A DNA stretch of 64,000 nt from Lachancea dasiensis (Eukaryota > Ascomycota > Saccharomycetes > Saccharomycetales > Saccharomycetaceae), in the NCBI GenBank assembly GCA_900074725.1, contig LT598459.1:382467-446466 (forward strand). Reading direction: 5' to 3'. The notes below the pieces were generated by a model. It was not told the DNA's origin and did not search any database. It was given only the letters and a program-made list of their open reading frames with translations. Within the stretch, counting starts at the first letter, position 1; the number at the start of each line of letters is the position of its first letter. Shown here in pieces: positions 18,131 through 26,941 of the stretch. The position numbers and the translations under genes were made by a program.

Positions 18131-19705
18131 TTATATTTTCCAATCAAAATTGACATAGTACTGGACCCCTGTTATCTGCTCGTCGATGAGTAACTGACCC
18201 TCGCTAACACAATTGCTGAGTACTTCCATTATGATTCCGGCCGTCCAAGAATTCGAGTCATTCTCATTCAATCGTTGTGTCAATCCAAGCAGGTCTGCAC
18301 CGGGATTCGTAGTAACGATGTCGATTATTCTCTTTTTTATGTAACCAAATGAATCACCAGACGAGATGCACAGAACTCGTCCGTTAATTTTGGTCAAATG
18401 TAAGTTCTTCAATCCCAAGTCTTGAAATTGACTGCAGGCCTCTTTTAATTCCTGAGGTGATACCAGGCCTGACCCAATACGCATGGCCTTGTTGTACAGT
18501 GCATAAATATCAACAAGGGAAATCAATATGACTCCATCGACTTCCATCTGCTTCTGGAACTCGGTCATGATGAACCCGTGTAATTCTCTCGATATTTCTT
18601 TTATGAAAAGTTCTTTTGTGAGAAACTTTTCTCTATCGACAATAAACAAGGGTGGCTTCTTCTTCACGTCATCTCTTGCTGTTTTACCGTAGAGTTGCTC
18701 AATATCCGAGGCGAGGGCCATCAGATTGTTCAGATCCGATAGTGCGCTCCCTAGTATAATATCGTTATTTCGCAAACGATCCTCTTGCGACTTTTCTAAG
18801 CTAGCGATACCTACCCTACCAAGCTTCGTTTCTAGCTCTAGCGCTTTCGTTTCCTTATGCGTTTCCTTATGCGGATAGGACTCGTTAATTGAGGTCGCGC
18901 CTATGTTATAAACGTTCTTCGTATCTTCGCGAGGTTGATTTTCTATGAGCTCTTCAATAGTTTGGGACAACAACATGCCATCAGATTCTCGGAAGCTCAA
19001 TTGAATATATAAAGGTCCATCCGCTTTCAATCCATCGTTGGTTTGAAGCTCGATCTTGATCCTGCAATCTAGAAAATGCGGTGCATCAACATTGTCATAG
19101 TAAACAGGAAGCCTTGTGCCACATATCTCGCAATTTGTCAAGGAAGGGTGATTGAGAAAAGTGCAGGCTGAACATTCAACTTCATTTACTTGCGAGGTAG
19201 GTTCTTGAGGTGCTTTCAGCACGGTTAGGTCTTTGATCATATCGAAATCTGGCGTGATGCCGCAATTAGCACATGAAAATAGTGACATGTTCTCAATCCT
19301 CAGGGTCTCATTCGTCTCATTTTCGAAATCACAAATAGGACAAGGCCATTTAGATGTGGTCTGTTGCACTTTTTTGGCTGAATTGACTTTAGCCCCTTCT
19401 GAGGGGTCCAGATTCTTCAAAAATATGCTCAGTCTGGCGGACTTTCTGAGAAACTTTGAGGAGTACTCTACGTGAGCGACGTCATCTAGCTCAAGTGAGA
19501 CTGAGTTTTTTGTCGGCTCTTCATCGTCAATGTAAATTATCCTTTGAGAGGTCAGATAAACTCGTCCCTTTTGTTTCCCTAAAATTTTGGACTTTCCCTG
19601 ATAGCAGCCAACCGGGTGCTCAATATATATATCTTTCTCGTTTTCACGTAAAATGGGTTGGCCAGAACCTGTAGTCTCTACGAAGTGCCATTGTCGCAGC
19701 CGCAT
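18131..19705 (-). CDS. VPS36: ESCRT-II subunit Vps36
   Basis: Subunit of ESCRT-II, which sorts ubiquitinated membrane proteins into multivesicular bodies. The 524 residues compare with 566 in S. cerevisiae. The N-terminal GLUE (split PH) domain starts at WHFVETTGSGQPILRENEKD. It is interrupted by two zinc fingers: one with C122, C125, C145 and C148, and a Npl4-type finger with C178, C181, C192 and C195 (CSACTFLNHPSLTNCEIC). The first corresponds to the Vps28-binding and the second to the ubiquitin-binding insert of yeast Vps36. After a linker, two winged-helix domains form the ESCRT-II core from about residue 300 to the end. In S. cerevisiae this gene is YLR417W, so its location beside HYM1 reflects a different gene order. 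Confidence 0.95.
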   Translation of the reverse strand: MRLRQWHFVETTGSGQPILRENEKDIYIEHPVGCYQGKSKILGKQKGRVYLTSQRIIYIDDEEPTKNSVSLELDDVAHVEYSSKFLRKSARLSIFLKNLDPSEGAKVNSAKKVQQTTSKWPCPICDFENETNETLRIENMSLFSCANCGITPDFDMIKDLTVLKAPQEPTSQVNEVECSACTFLNHPSLTNCEICGTRLPVYYDNVDAPHFLDCRIKIELQTNDGLKADGPLYIQLSFRESDGMLLSQTIEELIENQPREDTKNVYNIGATSINESYPHKETHKETKALELETKLGRVGIASLEKSQEDRLRNNDIILGSALSDLNNLMALASDIEQLYGKTARDDVKKKPPLFIVDREKFLTKELFIKEISRELHGFIMTEFQKQMEVDGVILISLVDIYALYNKAMRIGSGLVSPQELKEACSQFQDLGLKNLHLTKINGRVLCISSGDSFGYIKKRIIDIVTTNPGADLLGLTQRLNENDSNSWTAGIIMEVLSNCVSEGQLLIDEQITGVQYYVNFDWKI

Positions 19706-19865
19706 AATTTTCTAATGTGAATTCTGCCCATCATGCCCTTGATGCCTTAAATTGTTATTCTGTAAATCAAAGGTGAAAACTAAGAAAACAAATATTGACA
19801 GTTATATACTCATAACGTGAACTAAACCGGTACAATATTCATCTCGAAGAACAAAAAGGCTCATA

Positions 19866-22262
19866 TCATGCACCCAAAGTCTTAGGACTTAGTAGTAAGT
19901 TGCCCCTAGAGCTAAGGGAGCTTAAATTAGTGTGAGACTTTCTCAGAACATTCGACTTTCTGGCACTGATCAGCTCTTCGAGTCTTCGGGTCCATAATGG
20001 AACATCTTTGTCCAAACGAGCGTTAAGCTCCATCAACTTTTCTTCGTCCCTCAGTCTTTCTGTAGGGTTAAAGCGACCGAATTCGTAGGAACCTTTACCA
20101 TCAAATTTTAGGAGGTAGTTATGGAAATGCCACAGAGTTGTTCTATGACACACAGATATCAGTGAAATATTGAGCTCTTGTGCATGAGAATACATTTTCT
20201 GCTCCATTTGTGATGAGACTGCAGAGGTACATTCATCAAGTACCGCGAACTTTGGCTTGTGGTAATACATTCTGGCCATCGCCAGCCTTTGCTGAACTCC
20301 TATGGAAAGCTCTTCTGCCCAATTCCGCGTTACATCAAATGCATCTTGATATGTCACTTCTGATTCCTTACTGACCCCGTCTGCGGATGAGGCCATTACT
20401 AGCGACATGTTTTCGCTCACAAGGTCATCCAGCTCTAAAACGGTCAAAATTTTAATCAAATCCTGATCACCTTTTGCATAATCGCCGTCATATCTGGCCT
20501 CAAATCTATCCATGGTATCAGGGTATATTATTTGTTCACGAAATGTAAATTTGTTACCCATGAAAGGTTTCTGCGGGAGATAGAATACTAGTTTTTCCCC
20601 ATTGGCGAGCCTAGGAGGCATGATAAGCTTTGATTCCTTATCTGGATGTGTAAATGAGCTCATGACTGGCCACAGGCCTCCAAGGACTCTAAAGAGTGAA
20701 GATTTTCCGCACCCATTGGGACCAATAATGAGTAAATGGTCGCCGTGTTTTAATTCAAAGCTGAGTTCGGGAATCAATACTTGTAGTGTCGGAGTTACAA
20801 GCGGGATGTTAACAAATTGTATCTTGGAACTGTCATACTCTATCAAGGAGTTACTAGTTTCGTTCTCGACCGTATCTTTAGGCACATCGAGGCGTTCGTT
20901 GAATTGTTTCAATCTGAGTGAAACTCCCTTCAATTGCTGAATGCTCTTTTTCAGCTGTACAAATCTGCCGACAGATGATGACGCCGTCAAGAGCAATCTA
21001 CGATTAGTGATAAATTCGGCCGTTATGTCTTGACCATGCTGCTTCTGGAAAAATATGGGTATTGAACATAGTGCCAGTCCGGCTGCACCCCAAGTATACT
21101 TGATAATGAAAGTTGTGGCGAAATCATAAATTGCGTGTAACTTGAGTTCTCGGTTGAGGAATACAGCTAGCTGATAAAATTTGTAGTCCAAATTCCATAA
21201 CTCAGTAGACTGCCCCTTCAATAAAGCGATTTCCTCGCTGCTACTATGGATTTTGGAATGTAAACTCCTGAATATCCCCTCTAAATGAGTTCTCTGAATA
21301 GCCAATTTTGTGAAGTTCGGTTGAATCATCTTTAACAGAAGATTACTAATGTGGACTATAATACCGAGCGCTAGGGTACCTTCCCCCATCATACCATTGT
21401 TCGCGTTCGAAACTAACTTGAAAGAACATAATAACAGGTCCAATGTAGGCTTCAACAGCTGGTTCAAGAGAACAGATAGATTATAGGAGAACGCGCCGAC
21501 GTCACGCGTCAAGTATTGGACTGACAGATCTGACCTGGCAAGCTCCTCGGTGTCACCACTAATCCCCGTAGTTGACGTGTACGATTCAATCTGTTTGTCT
21601 CCTTGTGGGATATTGTTGACGGTGTAAAATGTGTGGTGTGACGACATATATCTGTCTAGAAGATGTTTGGAAACAATGCGATTAACACTCACGGCGCACA
21701 AGCGTGTGACGTAATGAATTAAAGAATTTATAACGCTGGCCGGAACACCTAACACCATCCACTGGCCGAGGAGGACTTGCACAAATTTACGGTATTCCGC
21801 TTTGACCAGACGTGACACCAATATCCCATCAAGTGTAGCGACACGGAGAGATAAGACAGTACGAATCACCAATAGCGTTGCCTGGAATAGAAAGAGGGCC
21901 ATGCATCTTCGGTCTTTGACTATCAAACTGAAAAGGAAGTTCGAACGTGCTGAGCTTCCAGTGACGGTCTCCGCGACTGACCTCTGGTCTTCAGCTGCGT
22001 CATTCACCTCCAGCTGTATTTCACTGCCCTCCTCCGTTGCGACGCCTGTTTCTGACGATTCGGTGTCATTATTGGGAACAGACAAAGGATTGCTGTTTCT
22101 ATTACGAGGCGACTTCAATTGAGCCTGCTCAGATCTATCTTCTCCGCCCGCGCTCTTTGGTCTAGCTTGAAGACTTCTGAACATCGTCAGTATCAGCAGG
22201 ACATACGTTGTCTTCAGAATCCTCAGCCTGTGCTTCTGATAAAATTCTAACATTTCTTGCAC
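19866..22262 (-). CDS. PXA2: Peroxisomal half-ABC transporter Pxa2
   Basis: Half-size ABC transporter of the ALD family; with Pxa1 it imports long-chain acyl-CoA into peroxisomes for beta-oxidation. The 798 residues compare with 853 in S. cerevisiae. After an N-terminal hydrophobic segment (about 13-28) and a low-complexity linker, the membrane domain spans about 105-410 and contains the family EAA-like motif EEIALLKG (343-350). The nucleotide-binding domain shows Walker [10 protein letters not shown] (514-522), the signature loop LSIGV (652-656) and Walker B FAVLDE (672-677). The signature has V where LSGGE-type motifs have E. Neighbourhood with HYM1 matches YKL188C-YKL189W. No clear oleate response element was confirmed upstream. 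Confidence 0.95.
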   Translation of the reverse strand: MQEMLEFYQKHRLRILKTTYVLLILTMFRSLQARPKSAGGEDRSEQAQLKSPRNRNSNPLSVPNNDTESSETGVATEEGSEIQLEVNDAAEDQRSVAETVTGSSARSNFLFSLIVKDRRCMALFLFQATLLVIRTVLSLRVATLDGILVSRLVKAEYRKFVQVLLGQWMVLGVPASVINSLIHYVTRLCAVSVNRIVSKHLLDRYMSSHHTFYTVNNIPQGDKQIESYTSTTGISGDTEELARSDLSVQYLTRDVGAFSYNLSVLLNQLLKPTLDLLLCSFKLVSNANNGMMGEGTLALGIIVHISNLLLKMIQPNFTKLAIQRTHLEGIFRSLHSKIHSSSEEIALLKGQSTELWNLDYKFYQLAVFLNRELKLHAIYDFATTFIIKYTWGAAGLALCSIPIFFQKQHGQDITAEFITNRRLLLTASSSVGRFVQLKKSIQQLKGVSLRLKQFNERLDVPKDTVENETSNSLIEYDSSKIQFVNIPLVTPTLQVLIPELSFELKHGDHLLIIGPNGCGKSSLFRVLGGLWPVMSSFTHPDKESKLIMPPRLANGEKLVFYLPQKPFMGNKFTFREQIIYPDTMDRFEARYDGDYAKGDQDLIKILTVLELDDLVSENMSLVMASSADGVSKESEVTYQDAFDVTRNWAEELSIGVQQRLAMARMYYHKPKFAVLDECTSAVSSQMEQKMYSHAQELNISLISVCHRTTLWHFHNYLLKFDGKGSYEFGRFNPTERLRDEEKLMELNARLDKDVPLWTRRLEELISARKSNVLRKSHTNLSSLSSRGNLLLSPKTLGA

Positions 22263-23054
22263 TTCTAGATTTTACAAAACTTTTGAATTATCAACTCTTC
22301 CAGATGGTGCTTGTTTCGAAAACGGCTCATAGATATGTGTTCGATATTGTATTCAATTCTCACCACTTACCATTACATTCGTTATACTATATATATGCCC
22401 TTTTAATTAGTTATAGTCATCACTGACACTGACACACACCGGTTAATGCTTCTCCAAAATTAAAGCACTATATACGATGGATATTTTCAACCAAACGTCA
22501 GCGACAGTATAAAAGCCAGATCAAGCGCTTCTCCGCCCGTGGATGGAAAGCGTGTCCCCAAAGACATGAGGTTTTATTTATTGGACTTTCCTGTCTTGAG
22601 GATAATAAGCTCGATCTATCTGATGAATCACGTAATGACAAACTTTAGCTTTCATCGTATATTGTAAGTTACTTGGAAATATATTGGATTATATGTGGAG
22701 TTCATTTGCATTTATTGAGCTCCCTTTAGTGGCGTTTTGGTTCTCAGTTGTGAATTGGTATACTGACACTGTACGTTATCATCACTGTATAATTTTGACA
22801 CGTCATTAGCACTCCAACCATGCAACTTTGCGCGGTAAGATTACAGGGACAAGGCCCTAGGCTGTCCCAGCAATTATTCGAACCAAAATCTTCCTTAGAT
22901 GATAGTCTTAATAAGAATGATTTGAGAGTTCCGGTCATCAAGTGCCAATCAAAAGTTGTTATTGTATGATGTGGTCTTCAAATTGTGGAAGGGAACAAAG
23001 AGGCTCGGTAATAGCGGTTTCTGATGATGTGATTAGTTCTATTTACAATATTAT
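22263..23054. other. Spacer between PXA2 and TIM54
   Basis: About 790 bp containing the PXA2 promoter, beyond the TIM54 stop. Only short open frames; no RNA gene or repeat recognised. Confidence 0.4.
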
Positions 23055-24482
23055 CTATTCATCCTTAAAGTCCGTGCTTTCAGTCAACGAGGGCTCAAAG
23101 ACGCTTAGCTTGCTCAGTACACGATCGTCGCCTTTTAACTCCCGAACCCATTCACTGCCTTTAGACTCTCCCTCTTTGATCCATTTCTTAGGCCAATCAT
23201 TTTCTTCAAACTTTGCTAAGTCTAGATCCATACTCGGCTCGAATGGTCTTATTTTTTGCAGAACGCAACTACTGGTGGCCTTACAAAAAGCTTCAGCAGC
23301 ATAACGCCTTCTGTAAAATCGGTAGATACGCTCTGGAATATTCAGAAAACCTACGAGATTGGGCATAGGGAGCACGAGTACCGGCTGATGAAAAATAGCA
23401 GGGACGTCACTACCAAACTCCCGTATGGTGCCTCCAGATGTAAGTTCCTTGGGTAATTTGGCCTGAGCATAGTCTTCAGGGCTAATATAAGGCTTAGGTA
23501 TTGGCTTGGGTAATTCCGTGGTTTCGCTATCCGTCTTCTCTGCTGTAATCTCGTCTTTTGTGCTCTCTATCGAAGTTGGTGCGGGGGTACTGTCCTCTAG
23601 TGGCTTTGTAACCTCTTCTGTCTCAAGCTCATGATCCACTAAACTGGCTGACTGCGATACCTCTTCTTTCGGGGAGGAATTCTCCTTTGCAGGGCTTAGT
23701 GGCCCCAAAATCCCCTCGTGTAGACCGTCCATATATTCTTTGTATGCACCTCTACCAATGCAGATGACCCCACCCGCCATCGTAGGATTCGATACAAGTG
23801 CATCCTCGCTGACAACCTCTAGATCGCGGCGAGGATTGTTCAGAAAAACTCCGAGTAAGTTTTTGTAATCAAATTCGGCCTTGAACTTTAGTGCTAACAA
23901 TTTTTCTTTTTCTTCGTCGATCTCTTCCTTTGATTTCAACTGATTCAGGCCCTGTGATAGCGCCCGTTTGCACCGATTCCAAAGTTTGGCCTCTTCTTCA
24001 TAACGCCTCAGTTCTGCTTCATGCTTGATGAGTTCCCTTCTCAACTCTCGTATGCGTTCAGCAACCTCAACACGAATCAAACCCTGTTTTTCCTCTGTAA
24101 AGACTTCGTAGTCCACACCGCTCGAATATAATACCGGTTTGACGTAACGTCTCCAGATGCCCATACTCGTATCAAGATAATCACTTGGAGGAGGAGCTAT
24201 AAAGACAGTGATTTTCCTGGGCTTTTCGTGCACCGCTAACTTGCGCTGAGAGAGAGGTTCAACAACCTTGCACCACTTCTGCGTAATTTTCTTTTGTTGA
24301 TGCTTATCATAGACAATACCTGAAACAGAGACTGTCAACACAGTCCAAAAGAGCATCCAGTTCCTAGATGGAAGTCTCAATGGGGGGATACCCATGGCCT
24401 TGAAAGCTGGATTTGTATAGCCCGGCTTTTTCATAGCATTTCCAGCGACGGAAGCGGATTTAGACCCCTCTTCTCCAGACAT
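23055..24482 (-). CDS. TIM54: TIM22 complex subunit Tim54
   Basis: Inner-membrane subunit of the TIM22 carrier translocase in mitochondria, also linked to assembly of the Yme1 protease. I place the start at the second Met (MSGEEGSKSAS), giving 475 residues against 478 in S. cerevisiae; the frame is open 20 codons further. The hallmark block KKPGYTNPAFKAMGIPPLRL precedes the single membrane segment (WMLFWTVLTVSVSGIVYD, about residues 42-59). It is followed by the conserved PRKITVFIAPPPSDYL, a coiled region, and later GGVICIGRGAYKEY. A proline/threonine-rich acidic linker follows before the conserved C-terminal part. In S. cerevisiae TIM54 adjoins YJL055W; here a MYB gene separates them. Confidence 0.93.
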   Translation of the reverse strand: MSGEEGSKSASVAGNAMKKPGYTNPAFKAMGIPPLRLPSRNWMLFWTVLTVSVSGIVYDKHQQKKITQKWCKVVEPLSQRKLAVHEKPRKITVFIAPPPSDYLDTSMGIWRRYVKPVLYSSGVDYEVFTEEKQGLIRVEVAERIRELRRELIKHEAELRRYEEEAKLWNRCKRALSQGLNQLKSKEEIDEEKEKLLALKFKAEFDYKNLLGVFLNNPRRDLEVVSEDALVSNPTMAGGVICIGRGAYKEYMDGLHEGILGPLSPAKENSSPKEEVSQSASLVDHELETEEVTKPLEDSTPAPTSIESTKDEITAEKTDSETTELPKPIPKPYISPEDYAQAKLPKELTSGGTIREFGSDVPAIFHQPVLVLPMPNLVGFLNIPERIYRFYRRRYAAEAFCKATSSCVLQKIRPFEPSMDLDLAKFEENDWPKKWIKEGESKGSEWVRELKGDDRVLSKLSVFEPSLTESTDFKDE

Positions 24483-25420
24483 CTGTCTAATACCGAGTGC
24501 AATACTTTCTTGTCCTAGAGGCACATCTTCACCTAAGATCAATCAAATTTTGAGATGCCCATTTTAAAACAAAAGGTCTATTTGTACGACTTTGCAATAT
24601 ACGACTAGTTAGTTGATTCGAAATCTTGACAGATTCGGTGAACGTATTCTGTGAGTCTGTTACAGTCGAATCGCATCCTCCTGCATATGCCGTAGATGAA
24701 CAGTTACCAACGTACAATGGAAACTAAATTTGATAAACGTTAAAATTCCTCTGAACATCTAGTGCACTGTGCCCCAAAAAAAATAAAACGGGCAGTAGGT
24801 ATAGAAATCCTTTTATATAACTACACAAGCGACTAAACGAATAACTTCTCAAGCTTGAAAACCCGGCTGAGGGATTTTACACTGATCGTATTTACTTCAA
24901 TGGGCTCATTACAATAAAAATCGCAACTCCGGAAGAAACGAAGACAGGGTCACCTAGTAACATGTTATATGCACCAGCTTTTCATAAATTTTGGGATGAA
25001 CTGCCATGGATACGCAAGTGATAGCTGATTTCTTGACAGATGACATTACGTGGCGTAGTGATCAACTGTGAATCTCGCCACAGAACATTAGCAAGTACGT
25101 AAGTGTCGAAAACGAAACGATAACATGTCCAAGGTTCTGTTTCCACTTGCAAAGGCATTTTATCGTGTGCAGTGTATATCGTGTGCAGTGTAGAAATTTC
25201 TATGCTATTTGTTAGACTGTTATTTTGAATGCAGTGTGAGATAGAAAACAAACATAACGATTTTTATATTGTCCTTGAAGCAGTGGTCCTGGTCGGGCTG
25301 CGATTATTTTTATGCAATTTTGGCCCTTTGCGCAAGAACATCGAGGGTCCATGAAAACCAAATTAGAAAGTTCAGCGGTCCAAGCGCCTAAGGAAGGTGA
25401 GGATAACTGTATGCAGGTAA
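24483..25420. other. Spacer between TIM54 and the MYB gene, with tandem repeat
   Basis: About 940 bp upstream of TIM54 without a supported gene. It contains a perfect tandem duplication of a 16-bp unit (see the repeat entry). Confidence 0.45.
25161..25192. repeat. Two tandem copies of a 16-bp unit
   Basis: TATCGTGTGCAGTGTA occurs twice with no mismatch and no gap (25161-25176 and 25177-25192). A further GCAGTGTG appears about 40 bp on. It is probably a recent slippage duplication; function unknown. Confidence 0.95.
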
Positions 25421-26941
25421 TTAGCTTTGATGATCGATAATTTTCATTGGACCACTGAGGGTATCCGTTTTGGCTCGTTCGTCTTCGGGGTCATTGAGCA
25501 AATCATGCAGTTTGACGCGAGGCTGTGATAAAGCTTGGCCACAAGAAGAATCCGAATAGGGCGGTTTCTGATCTGTTATGGGGCTCGATTGCGATGGCTG
25601 TTTCGTAGCCGTTGCCGTCGTAAATTTAGCCGGCAGAATGCCTAACTTAGATTCTGAAGAGCTTGTAGGACTGTATGCATCTATCGGGCCGGATGCAGAT
25701 GTTGGTAAGGAACCGGGGTGCGAGCTTGACATCCCCGAGGCAAGCATGGCCGGCGCAGGAAGTATAGGCCCCAAGGTAGCAGATGGATTGAATGACAGTA
25801 CACTGCTGGCACTAGAACTGTTACTTGCGGAAGGAGCTATGGAAGCCGCACTCAATCGTCGGCTGAAGGATATTGGTGAGACTGCTGTCCCGTGGTTTTG
25901 ACGTTTACTAATGCCTGCACTATCTAGGAACGCCACAGAAGAGCGTCTCGAAGGCCCTGTGGGATGATTGAAGTGTTGGGTAATGACGGTATGATCTGCT
26001 TGGGAATCTGACGTCCTTCGTGCGCCCAAAAACAACGAAGTGCTCAAAGATGGAAGTTCTGATTGGCTTTTGGAATGCGATGAGTGATGGTGCGCTTGAG
26101 GGTTAGTGCTTATAAGTGGTGGTTGAGGCGGTGCTCGGGGCAAATTAGAGGAAATTTGAGATTGAGGCCGACTCCAAAATGAAGACGTCGGTCCATAGTA
26201 AGAAGCATGATTTGGATTCGTAGATTGATGCAGAAGATGTTGAGTAGGTTCTGCATAAGGTATATGCTGGGGAATTAATGTCATTGGGGGAAGAAGAGGT
26301 GGGTGTGGGCCACAGGCGCTTGATTGGCGTGTGGGAGAGAGTGTCGAGGATGCACTCGAATGGTATATGGGGCCCTGGATGTAGGTACTTTGGACAGGCA
26401 ATGAGGAGGGCGCTAGATCGGTGGGTGTTGCGGACGCCATGAGGTGGCCATTGACTGTGGCAGATTCGGTGGATCTCACCAAGGGAGCTATGGCTGGGAC
26501 TGAAGAAGATGCTGATGACGATGACGACGACGAAGATGGAATAGTACAGTGAGTGACGATTGCAGGCGGAGGGCCCTCCGCCCCAGGAGGCGCATCCAGT
26601 AGAGACAGCCCGCGTCTCCGCTTGTTAGCCCCCCCATTCCACCAATTCTTTATAGCATTATCACTGCGACCATTATTCAGCAAACGAGCAATTTCAGCCC
26701 ACTTTTTGCCCAATCTGTTGACCAGATCCTCTATAACCGCACCTTCGTCGTCTGAAATAGGGCGTTTATTGAGCGTAGGCTTAAGATTTTGATGATAACG
26801 TTCTCGACATTGCTTGGGCGATCGGAACTGAAGTGCAGCTGCGATTCGAACCCAATTTTGCGGTCCCATTTCTTGCACGAGAGCCAATAGCGCTTGGTCC
26901 TCCGCTTGGGTCCAGGGCCCTTTTTTGTTGTGTTTGTCCAT
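25421..26941 (-). CDS. R2R3 MYB-type transcription factor
   Basis: Putative DNA-binding regulator with two MYB repeats at the very N terminus. I choose the internal Met (MDKHNKKGPWTQAEDQ), giving 506 residues, because the repeat begins only 7 residues later and the 44 upstream codons look non-conserved. Repeat 1 spans about 7-54 with tryptophans at GPW and NW and a recognition helix FRSPKQCRERYHQNL. Repeat 2 spans about 58-106, with GKKWAEIARLL and SDNAIKNWWNG; its first tryptophan is replaced by an aliphatic residue. A basic patch KRRRG follows. The rest is Ser/Pro/His/Gln-rich and disordered. It resembles filamentous-fungal FlbD-type R2R3 proteins in architecture. I cannot name an S. cerevisiae orthologue: its known R2R3-like factors (Bas1, Cef1) differ. 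Targets unknown. Confidence 0.85.
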   Translation of the reverse strand: MDKHNKKGPWTQAEDQALLALVQEMGPQNWVRIAAALQFRSPKQCRERYHQNLKPTLNKRPISDDEGAVIEDLVNRLGKKWAEIARLLNNGRSDNAIKNWWNGGANKRRRGLSLLDAPPGAEGPPPAIVTHCTIPSSSSSSSSASSSVPAIAPLVRSTESATVNGHLMASATPTDLAPSSLPVQSTYIQGPIYHSSASSTLSPTRQSSACGPHPPLLPPMTLIPQHIPYAEPTQHLLHQSTNPNHASYYGPTSSFWSRPQSQISSNLPRAPPQPPLISTNPQAHHHSSHSKSQSELPSLSTSLFLGARRTSDSQADHTVITQHFNHPTGPSRRSSVAFLDSAGISKRQNHGTAVSPISFSRRLSAASIAPSASNSSSASSVLSFNPSATLGPILPAPAMLASGMSSSHPGSLPTSASGPIDAYSPTSSSESKLGILPAKFTTATATKQPSQSSPITDQKPPYSDSSCGQALSQPRVKLHDLLNDPEDERAKTDTLSGPMKIIDHQS

